Positions 12,301-22,544 of a stretch of 64,000 nucleotides of DNA are shown here, piece by piece. The notes beneath the pieces are model-generated. The model was not told the DNA's origin. It searched no databases and saw nothing but the letters and a program-made list of their open reading frames with translations. The DNA is from Klebsormidium nitens. Taxonomy: Eukaryota > Streptophyta > Klebsormidiophyceae > Klebsormidiales > Klebsormidiaceae. Position numbers and translations under genes: made by a program. The stretch covers positions 188,160 to 252,159 of the forward strand of contig DF236996.1 of NCBI GenBank assembly GCA_000708835.1, given 5' to 3'. The number at the start of each line of letters is the position of its first letter. The first letter of the stretch is position 1.

Positions 12301-15300
12301 GCAGACGGAACGGAATCGAAAGAAGGTTGTGCCTTACCCTGGGCGGTAACTTGCGCACAAAGTCTGGGCGGATGGGCAGACCGTGCAGTCGGACCTGGAT
12401 CAGTACTTGAGACTAGAGAAACCTTACAAGTACGAAAAGCAGAGGGAAACGCGGGATCGACGAAATGGAACCAGAAGAAACTCAAGCCTTACCCTGGGCG
12501 GTAACTTGCGCGCGAAATCTGGGCGAATGGGCAGACCGTGCACTCGGACCTGGCCCGGTTGGAGGCCCGCCTTGAGCGCGCGCTCGCCCACCCTGTCCGT
12601 GGGGCAGAAACACGTCGTCACCAGCTTGTGGAACCTGCGGCCACGTCACCATGACGTCAGTATGAGGAAACCTTCTTTGGGGCAGTTGATTCAAGTACAT
12701 AGCTCTTAGAGTGGACGGCTTCAGCATCTGCGCTCGCTGCGACCTTCCATTGGACCGAGCGAGTAGTTTCAGCTCGCGAAACTTGCTCTCAAGAGGACGG
12801 AGATGCGTCGTGACGGGGTGCAGCGATCCGAAGTCGTTTCAAATGTTGCTTTCCTTAAATATTTCTCGTCTTTCCGAGCCATCGCAAAAAGCATGGACGT
12901 ATTTGTGGTGAGATTTGGGCAATAGCAGAGCGAAATCGACATGCATTCGTTCATCTTGTGAGTCTGTATAGAAGAGCGAAGGCATTGCAGAGAAACTGCT
13001 GCAAAGCTCAACACTGCAAGTAGGGCGCACATCATCCGGTGCCGCCAGGAAGGGACGAGGAAAAATTGAGCAGATTACAGCACAAAACATACAAAAAGAC
13101 AACCTTCAAAGTTCGGGATGAGGGGAAACGCACAAAGTTGTCAATCATTCCTTTCGTAACCAGAAACAAAGAAAAGTAGGTGAGTGGAAAGACGACGTTT
13201 AGTGAAGAGGAACCGATACGGGAACGACAGGGGGTCAGGAAACGAAGAAGCTCGACAAACAAAAGCAGAAAGAAAGGGATGAAACTAGAGCGGGGAGAAA
13301 GGGCGTTCACCATGTGGCGTGGCAGGTGTCAAGGTGGCATTCTTTCTCTGGGGCCAGAACTACTGAACAAAGAAATCAAGTCAACGCGCACAGGGTACAA
13401 AGCCAACTTTAAGAACAATAAATCTGGGAAAACGAGCCGTCATCAAGTGGGGTGCCAAGTAAGAGAAACAGACGACCGCTTCGTAAGCAGAACCGGTAAA
13501 AACAGACACGTGAGTCAACCCACAAATAAGTAAGAGAATAACTCATACCAACCAGGGAACGAACTAGAGCGGGGTCAAAAGGTATTTACCAGGTGGGGTG
13601 GCAGGTGTCGAGGTCGGTAATGACGGTGGTGAAGGGGATGCGGTGGAGGAGGCCGCGCGAGCGGAGGACGCGCAGGGGCACGTGCTGCATCAGCGGGTGC
13701 ACGCTAACGATGATGTCAGGCTTGTACTTGACGAACGCCTTGGCCATCTCCCTGCAGAAGAGGATACAATTGGAGCTGATCAAAAAGTTCGACACGAGGC
13801 TCTTCAACATGGCCGGACGTATTTCCCTTCGATTAGGGACACGACCGATTGTGTCCGGTTTGGACATGACGAACGCCTTCGCCATCTCTCTCAGTGCAAA
13901 AAGAGAGGCATCGTGTTGGAAAGATTGACGCAATCTCCTTCTTCCCAACTGCTGATAGTTTTAAAAATGTCAGGCTTGTACATAACGAACGCCTAAAACG
14001 CCTAGTGTCTTTCTTTCCGGATAACCCCGTCGGAAACACTTCTACGCAGGCCTACAAAAAGTAAGGTGGGTTGATCGTGCTTGTCTCCGGCCAATGATAC
14101 CAACGCCTTGGCAATCTCCTTCAAACGTGCAACAATACACCCACCGAGAGGAGAGAGGGGGCTTCTGAATCCGGTCAATTGTTCTTCTTCAATTGTTAAA
14201 AGCCCAGTGATTGGACGTGAGCTTGACACGAATCGTCCTGGGAAACATGCACCAGGTTACGAGAAAAGACACGGGCCACTAAACTGTGGTCGAAAGAACT
14301 TCTTTAGATCTGCTCGTATGCCACCGTTCGACATGCTGCTAACAAGGAGGTCCCTGGGACGAGAAAAGGTGCGCCACATCAAAAAGTCGACTTGGACCTC
14401 TGAGATGTGCAACGTGGTTCACTGCCATATTTTGTAAATGCTGATTCCAAAATCCTCGACGTGAAACTCTCACACGAGGGTCTGTGCTTTCAAGTTGCCT
14501 GAGTTTGGAGAGGCCTTCGCTGTGAGCTGTGTCGTTACGCATAGAGTTCAGGACAGACTCGATGAAATCAACCAACGATACAGGAACGGAAACGAGTCAC
14601 AACAAAACGGGGAAAGAGCGCTTGCCTGGCAACGAAGGCGGTGGTGGCGACAAAGTGCGGCTGGTGGATAAATTTGGGGCTGCTGAAGTCGAACGCGAGC
14701 TTCCAGATCCACTCGTGCTTCACCATGAAGCTGTAGCTGTCGGGGAACGTGTTGAACGGCCACGGGGTGTGCTCCTTCCACATATCTACGATGATCACCT
14801 GCCAAAGGCCGCCGATTCAACCTTTAGAAGTCTTGGAAATTCACTGATTCACTGGTTGGGCCCATATCGAAAAGTGAGTCGCCAAAGGGTCTTGGTTGAT
14901 CATTTGACGGTAAAATGACTGGAAGTAAGAAGAAAATCAAAGGGACGTGTTGAACAGCCACAGGGTGTGCTCCTTCTACATTATACAATGATTACTTGCC
15001 CAGATTAAGCTTCCGGCATCAAGAACTCTAGAATTCTACACTTTCTGGGCCTGCAGCATAGGGTGAGTTCGTACAAGGGTCTTGTAGATTTGGTCGGTCG
15101 ATGGTAAGCTGAGTGGAAATAAATGTGGAAATGAAGGAACGTGTTGAACGGCCACGGCGTGTGCTCCTTCCACATGTCTACGATGATTAGGACGCAGGGT
15201 CTGGGTTCCAGCTTTGAGAACTCTAAAATTCTACACTTTTGGGTGAGTTCGTAAAAGGGTCTCGTGAATTTGGTTCAGTCGATGGTAAGATGAGTGGAAA

Positions 15301-18002
15301 TTAAAGTGAAAATGAAGGTACTTGTTAGAACGGCCACGGCGTGTGCTTCTTCCACATGTCTGCGATGATCACTTGCGAAGGGGCGCAGTGCCTCAGTTCC
15401 AGCTTTGAGAACTCCAAAAATCTACACTTGCCGGGCCCGCAAGTAGGGTGAGTTTGTGAAAGGGTTTCGTTCTCTGGATCATTCGACGGTAATATGAGCG
15501 AAAGGCAAAGGATGTCAAGGAACGTGCCAGAAGTGGGTTTGAAGTGTCTGGGAGCACATTGTAAGGTGGACGCATAAAAGTGAACTCTTGATGAAGTGGA
15601 ATATGTCGAATATTCACGGCATGTGCTCCTTCCACGTGTCTACAAGGATCATCTGCGGAGTGGCGGATGGTCTGATTCCCAGCTTTGAAAAGATCCTGGA
15701 GGTTCACACTGGTGGGCCAACAGCGAAGGTGGCCAAAGGGTCTGGGGGTCTTAATACGTTGACGGTACGATGAGTGGGAGTCGAAACGAGATCAAGGAAC
15801 ATGTTGAACGGCTATAGCTTGTGCTCCTATCAGATGTCCACGATAAATAAACAACTATGACGGGGTGCAGAGTTCCAGTCTGCGCTGTAAGACCTCGGTA
15901 TTGCTGTCAGCAGATGAAGCAAACTATCATTTGGATATTCGGATGACAGCGAAGTACTTCAGCAGACTGACCCGAATCTTCCATATCTAAAATGTAATGT
16001 GTCCCCCATGAGAAGCCTTCAGTCAGTTGCTTTGAAATTGGTCGGTGACAGAAGTCGATCTTCAAAGTCCGAATCGGAAGCCTCGCTTTTCTGTTGTAGA
16101 CAAGGAGGTCTACCGCGCGCACCTATCACCACCCAATGGCAACGCAGCTTTGCCAGAGCAAACAAAAGAACTGCCGTGCGCCCTTCAACAACCCTTTACA
16201 GCTGGGATCAATGCCCCGTTTAATCCAGTCGGATTCAGCATCAGACACCCAGTACTCAACACCATTCTAATGATTTCAACGTTGCAAAGGAAGGTGAGGG
16301 GTGCCATCAGAGGGGCAAAAAGTGTTATTATAGCATTGGGCCTTCACATCATCAGTGCTGCCTGAGAAAAACGACGGGGAAGGTCGCAACGCATCTTAAG
16401 CAGCACTGCGATGCAACACCTGCCAGGTTTTATAACGGTCGCACTGTGTTTTACAGTCCTACGCATGTGGCTGCTATTGCAGATGGCGGACCAGACTGGT
16501 GTAGCTTTGCAGTCAGTTTTATCTGGATGTACTCTCACTTTACAGGCTGACACGTGTGAGTGGAAAGAAAAATCCCAACCAAGCACTATCGAGATGTGCA
16601 GTGTTGTGCGACGAGGAGACACAAGCATGCTGTTGATCCTTTTGGCGTCCGGCTTCGCTTTGCCGACCAGCAAAGTTCCCAACACACCACTTCTCAACAG
16701 TGTGCCTGATTCTCCATATAACCTCCTTGAAAAGTGGTACTTCTTTTCTGGGATGGAGCCTCACATTATTCAATCACGTCACATACAGAAACATCCTGTA
16801 AGTGGCCATCCTTCAGTGTGGTCATTGCTGATTCAACGTCCTCTAATCTTCAAGACAGTCTCATTAAGCGACCACGTCTTTCAGAGACATTGTGAGAAGT
16901 GATCTTGACATGGTAAAAAGGTGTGTGGTTGTGCTGGACACTTCATCGGCCTTTTTGCAATCCAGTGATGCCTGCTTCATTCAGCAACTTGAGTACGCAA
17001 TAAAGACCTTTTCAAAAAGCAATGCACGCTGAAAAAAGTGAGCAAAAGATGTGCTTTGCACAGTAGCGGTTCTCCATTTCTGTGATTGAACCAAAATACT
17101 TTATTTGAACTTCTATACCCACTTTGACTGGCCCTGTTCCATTGCTCTAAACAAGGCCCATGCATTTGCACTCATATTCAATGAAGCATAGACTTGATTC
17201 CAATGCTTGACTGATTCGTAGCTTGCAAGAGTTCCTTATGAAGCACTGCAGCCAACCAGTAGACCCAGCATTGTCACCTCATGAATCAAAAGCTAGGAAG
17301 TCAGCTAAAGCCAGCAACCAACTACCAGGCACAGAGGAACTTAGGAAGAACCCAAACACATTGGAAAGGAGCACCGCCTTCAGCGCTTACCTCATACTGC
17401 GTCCCAAACTCCAGAAAGAATGCTGACTTCAGCGCTTGCGCGCTTGCGCGATGGCCCCCTCCCGTGTCGCTCATCAAAATGAGCACTGTTTTAGGGCCTC
17501 CCCGTTCCACTACCGCCTTTCCTTTCGCCCCTCCCGCCGACGCCAGCAATAGGGGGTCAAAATCCAAGCCGTTGGCACCCCCGGCGTCCGTCGGTGCATT
17601 GCTCCCCCCCCCCAACGAAAACGGGTTTAAGCGCATGCTTCTTTCGAGCAACTTGTCGAGAGCGGAGCTGCTAGGAGTAAGGACGGGCTCAGGAACGGCC
17701 ATGTGGGTGGGGGTTCGTCGCTTGAACCTTCGCTTTTGGGGTGCCGCGTCATTTTCCTCTGTCAACAAACCCGGTTTTTGAAGGAGGGGGACGGCTTTTG
17801 GTCTCAGCAAAACGGGTGACTGCGCAACGGGGGGGTTGCAGGAGACTCGCTCTAAAGAACGGTGCTTTGCGGAAGTGCTTTTGCTCCTGCTCAGTGCGGC
17901 TTCGAAGAGGTGATGAGAGGCATGGGAAAGGGCGAGAGAGAGAGACGCCATTTGCGGCGCAGGCGTGGCACTGGTCGGCCTCTCTTCCGTTGATTCGTCC
18001 AT
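9345..18002 (-). CDS. MGD1: Monogalactosyldiacylglycerol (MGDG) synthase, chloroplast, complete
   Basis: Transfers galactose from UDP-galactose to diacylglycerol at the chloroplast envelope, making the main thylakoid lipid (GT28 family). Exons on the minus strand are 18002-17391, 14798-14626, 13751-13590, 12634-12493, 11657-11433, 10850-10713, 10210-10062 and 9438-9345 (TAG). They sum to 1,695 nt, or 564 aa, close to plant type-A enzymes (about 530). The first 110 residues are Ser/Ala/Arg-rich, like a transit peptide; Met18 ([16 protein letters not shown]) is an alternative start. Diagnostic blocks are [15 protein letters not shown] (residues 178-192), [69 protein letters not shown] (458-474) and [12 protein letters not shown]. 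Intron 2 has a GC donor (GCCAG|GCAAGC), required by the reading phase. Introns 1-6 contain many ghost copies of adjacent exon edges. Confidence 0.96.
10545..10700 (-). repeat. Ghost copy of MGD exon 6 3' end with donor
   Basis: About 60 bp of the exon 6 end ([15 protein letters not shown]) plus the GTAAGGCC donor and the following intron recur with boundary at 10564, 149 bp from the real boundary at 10713. The flanking phrase GTGCATAGAAGTGA is conserved in both copies, so this is one of the youngest duplications here. Most differences are at synonymous positions. Confidence 0.92.
11725..11825 (-). repeat. Ghost copy of MGD exon 5 start
   Basis: Reading the minus strand, a polypyrimidine tract, CAG and about 75 bp matching the opening of exon 5 ([18 protein letters not shown]) recur with boundary at 11803, 146 bp upstream in gene direction of the real acceptor at 11657. 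Confidence 0.92.
11955..12425 (-). repeat. Three ghost copies of MGD exon 4 3' end
   Basis: The 3' end of exon 4 ([17 protein letters not shown]) and its GTAAGG donor are repeated three times in intron 4, with boundaries near 12338, 12165 and 11959, after the real one at 12493. The copy at 12338 is nearly intact. The later copies are increasingly diverged; the last still encodes something like [15 protein letters not shown] before GTGAGT. Confidence 0.9.
13850..14120 (-). repeat. Two or three ghost copies of MGD exon 3 start
   Basis: The start of exon 3 ([13 protein letters not shown], acceptor before 13751) recurs upstream in the same intron near 13891 ([13 protein letters not shown]), near 13970-13995 and near 14090-14118. 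The first ghost preserves an acceptor-like CAG-containing junction; the others are short remnants. Confidence 0.8.
14930..15860 (-). repeat. Array of five ghost copies of MGD exon 2 start
   Basis: The opening of exon 2 ([18 protein letters not shown]) and the adjoining intron are repeated with boundaries near 14994, 15190, 15372, 15653 and 15848, after the real one at 14798. Periods are about 196, 196, 182, 281 and 195 bp. Each copy keeps the block around GAACGGCCACGGCGTGTGCT, and the intronic phrase around AACTCTAAAATTCTACACTT also recurs, so whole exon-intron units were duplicated. Confidence 0.93.
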
Positions 18003-18816
18003 CTTTCCACTTAACTAAGGTCAAACAATCCCACACCAACCTCGTGTCTCATTCGGCGCCCGTCTTTTGCAGCCCCAAAAACGGTGCACTTTTCCTCACC
18101 AGACCGTCATATCACATGCAAAGCAACTCAAACAGCTGACAGCTTGCATAAAAAGGCCCAAGTAAGAATGCCTGGCTTGCTCCACAATGGCGACCGAAGA
18201 ACGGCAACCCGGCGCCAGTGCTTTTCCCTCTCCTTCCCAGGCCTTCCTTGCGCAAGGTTCCAACTTCCAACCTTGTCGGAGGGTTATCCACAAGTTTCCG
18301 ATTCCCACCCAAACTTTGTTGGATCCCATGAGAACCCTTAGAAAGTTCTATCTTCAATTTGAGTGTGCGACTGCTGCTTTAACTTGCTAACAGTTTTCTC
18401 AATCCCGAAAATCCCGCTTAGGTGCCAATCCGCGTGGCAGTCTGCTCATGCAGAGCTACTGTCGCACGTGTGTTCAGATTCTCAGATTCCTTCCGTGCAA
18501 AAGGTGCCAGCTCGATCTAGTTCCTGGCCTGGAAACATTTTCGGATTTTCCCCACGTTTCCACGTTTTGCTCAGCGGTGGATTTGGTCCAGCAAGAAGAC
18601 AGCTCAAGCTGTTTTTCTCAGACGCATTAGACGGTCAGGTGCCACTGGGTTGAGAGGGAAGTCCAAACAGAAGTCTCCCGTTTATTGATTCTGGGGAAGG
18701 AATTTTGTGGAGCCGCCGTCACCTCCGCCGCCCATCTTCCATCTCGCTCGCGAATCTGGACAAAAACGTAAAAGCTTCACAGCTCAACGAGGTACACCCG
18801 CACAGAAAGCTCCACT
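18003..18816. promoter_or_regulatory. Bidirectional upstream region between MGDG synthase and the methyltransferase
   Basis: The start codons of two divergent genes are 814 bp apart with no other gene between, so both promoters and 5' leaders must lie here. There is no convincing TATA box at a standard distance from either ATG. No finer element is called. Confidence 0.6.
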
Positions 18817-21403
18817 ATGGGATCCGACACCGACGAAGCCACCGGCAAACCCCGGCGCGCCCCCCCACGAAATGCGCAGAAGCAGGTTCTGGTGTGGACT
18901 CTAGCTGGTGGGCTCCTCCTTGCGGTGGGCATCTACCTGTTTGCTAGCGAAACGAGCGTTGCGGAGCTGCGAACCCGCACGCAGGATATGGTGTCTGGGC
19001 GGGTTGCGAGCAGGGTTGTGAAAAGTATGGAGTCTGTGAAGGTAGCAGCAACTGGGGCGGTCTCCGGGGGGACGGATCTTGCGAGAGCGGAGGCGGTATA
19101 TCGGAGGAATGTGAAGCGGAGGGAGGCGGCATATGGGCCCCGGCTGGACGGCCAATACCTAGGTGCGCAACTTTGGATATTGACATTGCAGAGTGAAAGT
19201 GCAACTGTAGTCTCCCAGAAGGAATTTAACGTTTCTCCTGAAAAATCCATGTCTGCCCTGTTTGAAGGTTGACGCTTGTGAAATTGACGAACCTCTTTGC
19301 ATCAAGATGAAGTGTGCGCCATAAGATCTTTGCACATCTTCGCACTTCGCATCCCCAAAAGGTGATGCAAACCGTCCTTCGGTGAGACCGCTTATGTTTG
19401 CTTGGTGAAGAAAAGCAGGCGGAAGTCTAGTCGGGTCTTCTGTGGGGTTCTGCACCAGTGTTGCAGTGAATTCTCTTTTCTCAGAGCGTTCCGTAGTAGA
19501 TGTTATTCCCTGTGTTATTGGGATGTGAAAACCGGCTATCTTTGGCTCTGGGAAAATTTTTGGCCATCTACTTTAGCTTGCATACTGTTGAGGAGGCAGT
19601 AGCCTCCCTTAAGCGGCACCTCTTTTATTTTGCAACTTTCTCTGACTTCTGTTGTGGCTGAAAGGTGGTGGAGGCTTGTTACAATCTATTTTTCTGGCTG
19701 AAGGTGGTTGAAGGTGGTCGAAATGTTGATATCAAGTCAGACGATACGTCACTGCATTGCAATTACACGGTAGTCAGTTGTCCACAAGTCTCCTCTGTAT
19801 CAAACGGACTTTGCAAATCCTCTTCGAGCACCGCCCTAGATTCACAAAAGATTGCTGACACAGTGTGAAAGCAGCTAATCATGGGTGACACCAGCTGGCA
19901 ATCCAAGTTCTGGGCGAACCCTTTATAGGCGCCTAGCTGATCTCAGCACTCGCTCAGACGGCCTCCTCGAACTGTCGCGTACTTCTCTCCACGGTTTGTC
20001 CAGGGACCATCTGGACCGTTGCCTTACTACATTGTGATTGTTGCTTGCCGTCAGTAACCACTTAAGTGTACTCATGTTGACTCTCTCCTTCGAGCCGTGC
20101 AACTCTTAAAATTCTGGGAGCCAATTTCCTGTTTTTCAGTCCCTTGGTGGCTTTGTCTAGATGACAGAGAATGGCAGCGAACTTAGACACCACTGCTTCC
20201 TCTTAGAAGCCCCAGGTTTTGTGTTTGATGTGGCCTGCTAATCGCAATTGCCAGTCTCACAATTTGAGAGTTATTGGGCAGTGGGACGGAGACAATTGAA
20301 CGCCTTAAGAGTGGATGACTGGATGAAGTATTCGAAAGTCGTTTCTCTTTCTGTCTGTTCTTCCAAGTCATTTCAAGACCGACAAGTCAATTCCAGCAGT
20401 GTGCGCGCATAGAAAACGAGTCAATGCTCTCCTGGCCGTGAAAGAGAAATTAGCCAGCCAATCAAAGAGAAACCTTCCACATTGGAAACCGCCCGTGTCA
20501 GTGTCCCCCTCCTTACTGTTTCAAATGAGTTCCTGGCCTTGGCAAGGAAGTTCCAGCGCAGACTTCAGCTCTCCCAGCCTGTCTACATGCACTTAGCAGT
20601 GGGCTTGTCCGCTCAGTAAACCAAAGCAACCTACTTCGTCGCCTTGTAATGAACACAGTCTTTTCCTCCTTCAGCTAAGGGCGCGGTTTTACTTTTAATG
20701 AGAACTGTTTGCTTTGGCTTCAGTAAGGAAACGATCTTACATATAGTGGAAACTGTTCCTTCTACCTTCAGGTAAGGGCGCGGTCTTCCAGTACTTCCAG
20801 CCCATCTACCCGTGCGTTGCGGAGGAGCGCGTCGGCTCCTGGAAGGATGGCGGCAAGTGGCTGTGTGACGTCAGCAGCCTCGGGCCGCGCTCGGTGGTCT
20901 ACAGCATCGGCTCGTACGAGCTGGTGGACTTCGAGGAGGCGCTGTACGACCTGACGTCATCCGAGATCCACGTGTTCGACCACACGCTCAACTCGGAGCA
21001 GCAGGCGCGGATGAAGGCGAATCAGAAGTTTCACTACCACGCGATCGGCCTCGGGGGCGCGGAGAAGGAGGGGCGGCTCTTGCCGCTCATGACGATCATG
21101 GAAACGCTAAAGCATGACTTCGTGGACGTGCTGAAGATCGATTGCGAGGGGTGCGAGTTCTCGGTGTTTCCCGCGATTTTCCAGGCGTTCGCGGGGCGGG
21201 ACCCGCCGTTTGGCCAAATACAGTTGGAGGTACACGAGTATCATGGGGATGTTTGGGACAACGTGAGGGACTTGCTCACGTTGATTGAGAGCCGGGGGTA
21301 TCGTATGTTCCACATTGATATGAACTGGGAGTGCAAGGAGTGCATGGAGGTGGCCTTCATCCACGAAAGCGTGGTGCGGTCGGATAAAGTGGCGTCGACA
21401 TAG
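18817..21403 (+). CDS. Membrane-anchored METTL24/FkbM-like methyltransferase
   Basis: Two exons, 18817-19162 and 20772-21403 (TAG), encode 325 aa; the split glycine codon (G|GT) joins them in phase. After a basic N-terminus (PRRAPPRNAQK) there is one hydrophobic segment at about residues 23-44 (LVWTLAGGLLLAVGIYLFA), suggesting a type II membrane protein of the secretory pathway with its C-terminal domain in the lumen. The catalytic part has the pattern of METTL24-like and FkbM methyltransferases: GSWKDGGKWLCDV, then VVYSIGSYELVDFEEAL (SAM-binding region), HVFDHTL, and DVLKIDCEGCEF (residues about 234-245), followed by QIQLEVHEYHG. The substrate is unknown; FkbM relatives O-methylate hydroxyls of sugars or polyketides. 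Exon 2 is far more GC-rich than its flanks. Divergently paired with MGDG synthase. Confidence 0.82.
20655..20771 (+). repeat. Ghost copy of methyltransferase exon 2 start
   Basis: CCTTCAG followed by TAAGGGCGCGGTTTTAC at about 20670 copies the real junction at 20771/20772 (CCTTCAG|GTAAGGGCGCGGTCTT), 98 bp upstream. Only about 20 bp of exon are still recognisable. An even weaker echo may lie at 20560-20600. Confidence 0.75.
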
Positions 21404-22544
21404 ATAAGTAACACGGGGGGGGTAAAAATAGGTGGACAGGAGCGGAAGTTTGCTGTATTATCAACGTACGCTGAGAACATTCCTAACGGATAAGTGAATT
21501 GGACGTTTGCATCTAATCTGAGCTACTTGTGATGCCAAGCTTTGTTTGTCTGCAAGCTCGTCGAAGCTTTCAAAAAGGACGAGTTCTATAATCTGTGCAG
21601 GCTGACCGCGGACCTTTTAGAGAAGCTGCTCGTGTTCGATCTGCCCTCATCTCGTGTACCATCCTTGTGCTGAATGCGGCTTGGACCCTAGGATTGACTT
21701 GACCGGCGCTAATCATTTATGCGTGTTCATGCATTGAGCTGCCGCCATGGTCACTGACCTGCGCCTAGTAGTTGATTGCATGCATTGAAAATGCTCATTA
21801 TACTGCGCTGCGTAGGCAGTTGACTCAGAGTGCGGCATGACCATGATGACCATCCATGTGTGCGAGCCAATCAGCGCGTGCTGACGGTAAGACCATGCAT
21901 GGGAGTGCAGCCGGCCCGGCGGCCAACCTGTCGATTCACGTGTCTTGTAATTAAGTTAGTACGGTAACAATCCTACTCGTGTTGAATTCACGCAACTAGC
22001 ATCATCCGGTATACTGATGCATTTGCATGACCTCTTGAGCTTTATGGCGCAGCGGCCACCCCATATATAAAGACACAATAAGTTAAGGAACGGAAGTCAA
22101 GGCGCACAAAAGCTCGATGTTTATGTTTTCGTGACCAACATACCGAATCTAGTATATGTCCGGAATGATCCCCTTGCTGTGTAAAGTGGACTGAAGGACT
22201 AATCGGACATCAAACTCAACCGTCGGTTCTCCAGATGGTGTGGGCACGCAAGGCGACTGGCTGGTCGTACTTATTTGCCCGTCGTCTCTCTTCAGATCTT
22301 AAAAGTATGGACCCAAAATTTCGCTAGCGGTGCCTGTAACACCTCTGCCAAGTAGGCCGGTTAAGCTTTTCAAAGGGACATACCATGTCCCTGTAAGAGA
22401 CATCCGGGATTCCCTCGATTGTATGTTACAGACAAGACGCCGAATACTGATTGCAAGTTTTGACGTCGTGGACGGATCTGAACAACCAACTCTTTTTCTA
22501 CATAGGCTCCAGGCGGCACGATCAAAAGACGCGCCTCTTCAGGA
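21404..22544. other. Intergenic between convergent genes
   Basis: 3' flanks of the methyltransferase (+) and the fucosidase (-). A TATA-like string (CCATATATAAAGACA) lies at about 22061-22075 with no gene clearly served by it. Several CATGCAT-type words occur at 21720-21900. No RNA gene or transposon is recognised. Confidence 0.45.

Noticed and set aside
14930-15860. Regularly spaced repeats resembling a CRISPR-like array
   Set aside because: The units are copies of an MGDG synthase exon edge inside its intron in a eukaryotic gene; spacing and sequence are irregular, and there are no cas genes.
17440-17462. GCGCTTGCGCGCTTGCGCG microsatellite
   Set aside because: Only two or three units just inside MGD intron 1; too short to be meaningful.
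22061-22075. TATA box of an unannotated gene
   Set aside because: It lies between two convergent gene ends, and no exon chain was found downstream in either direction.
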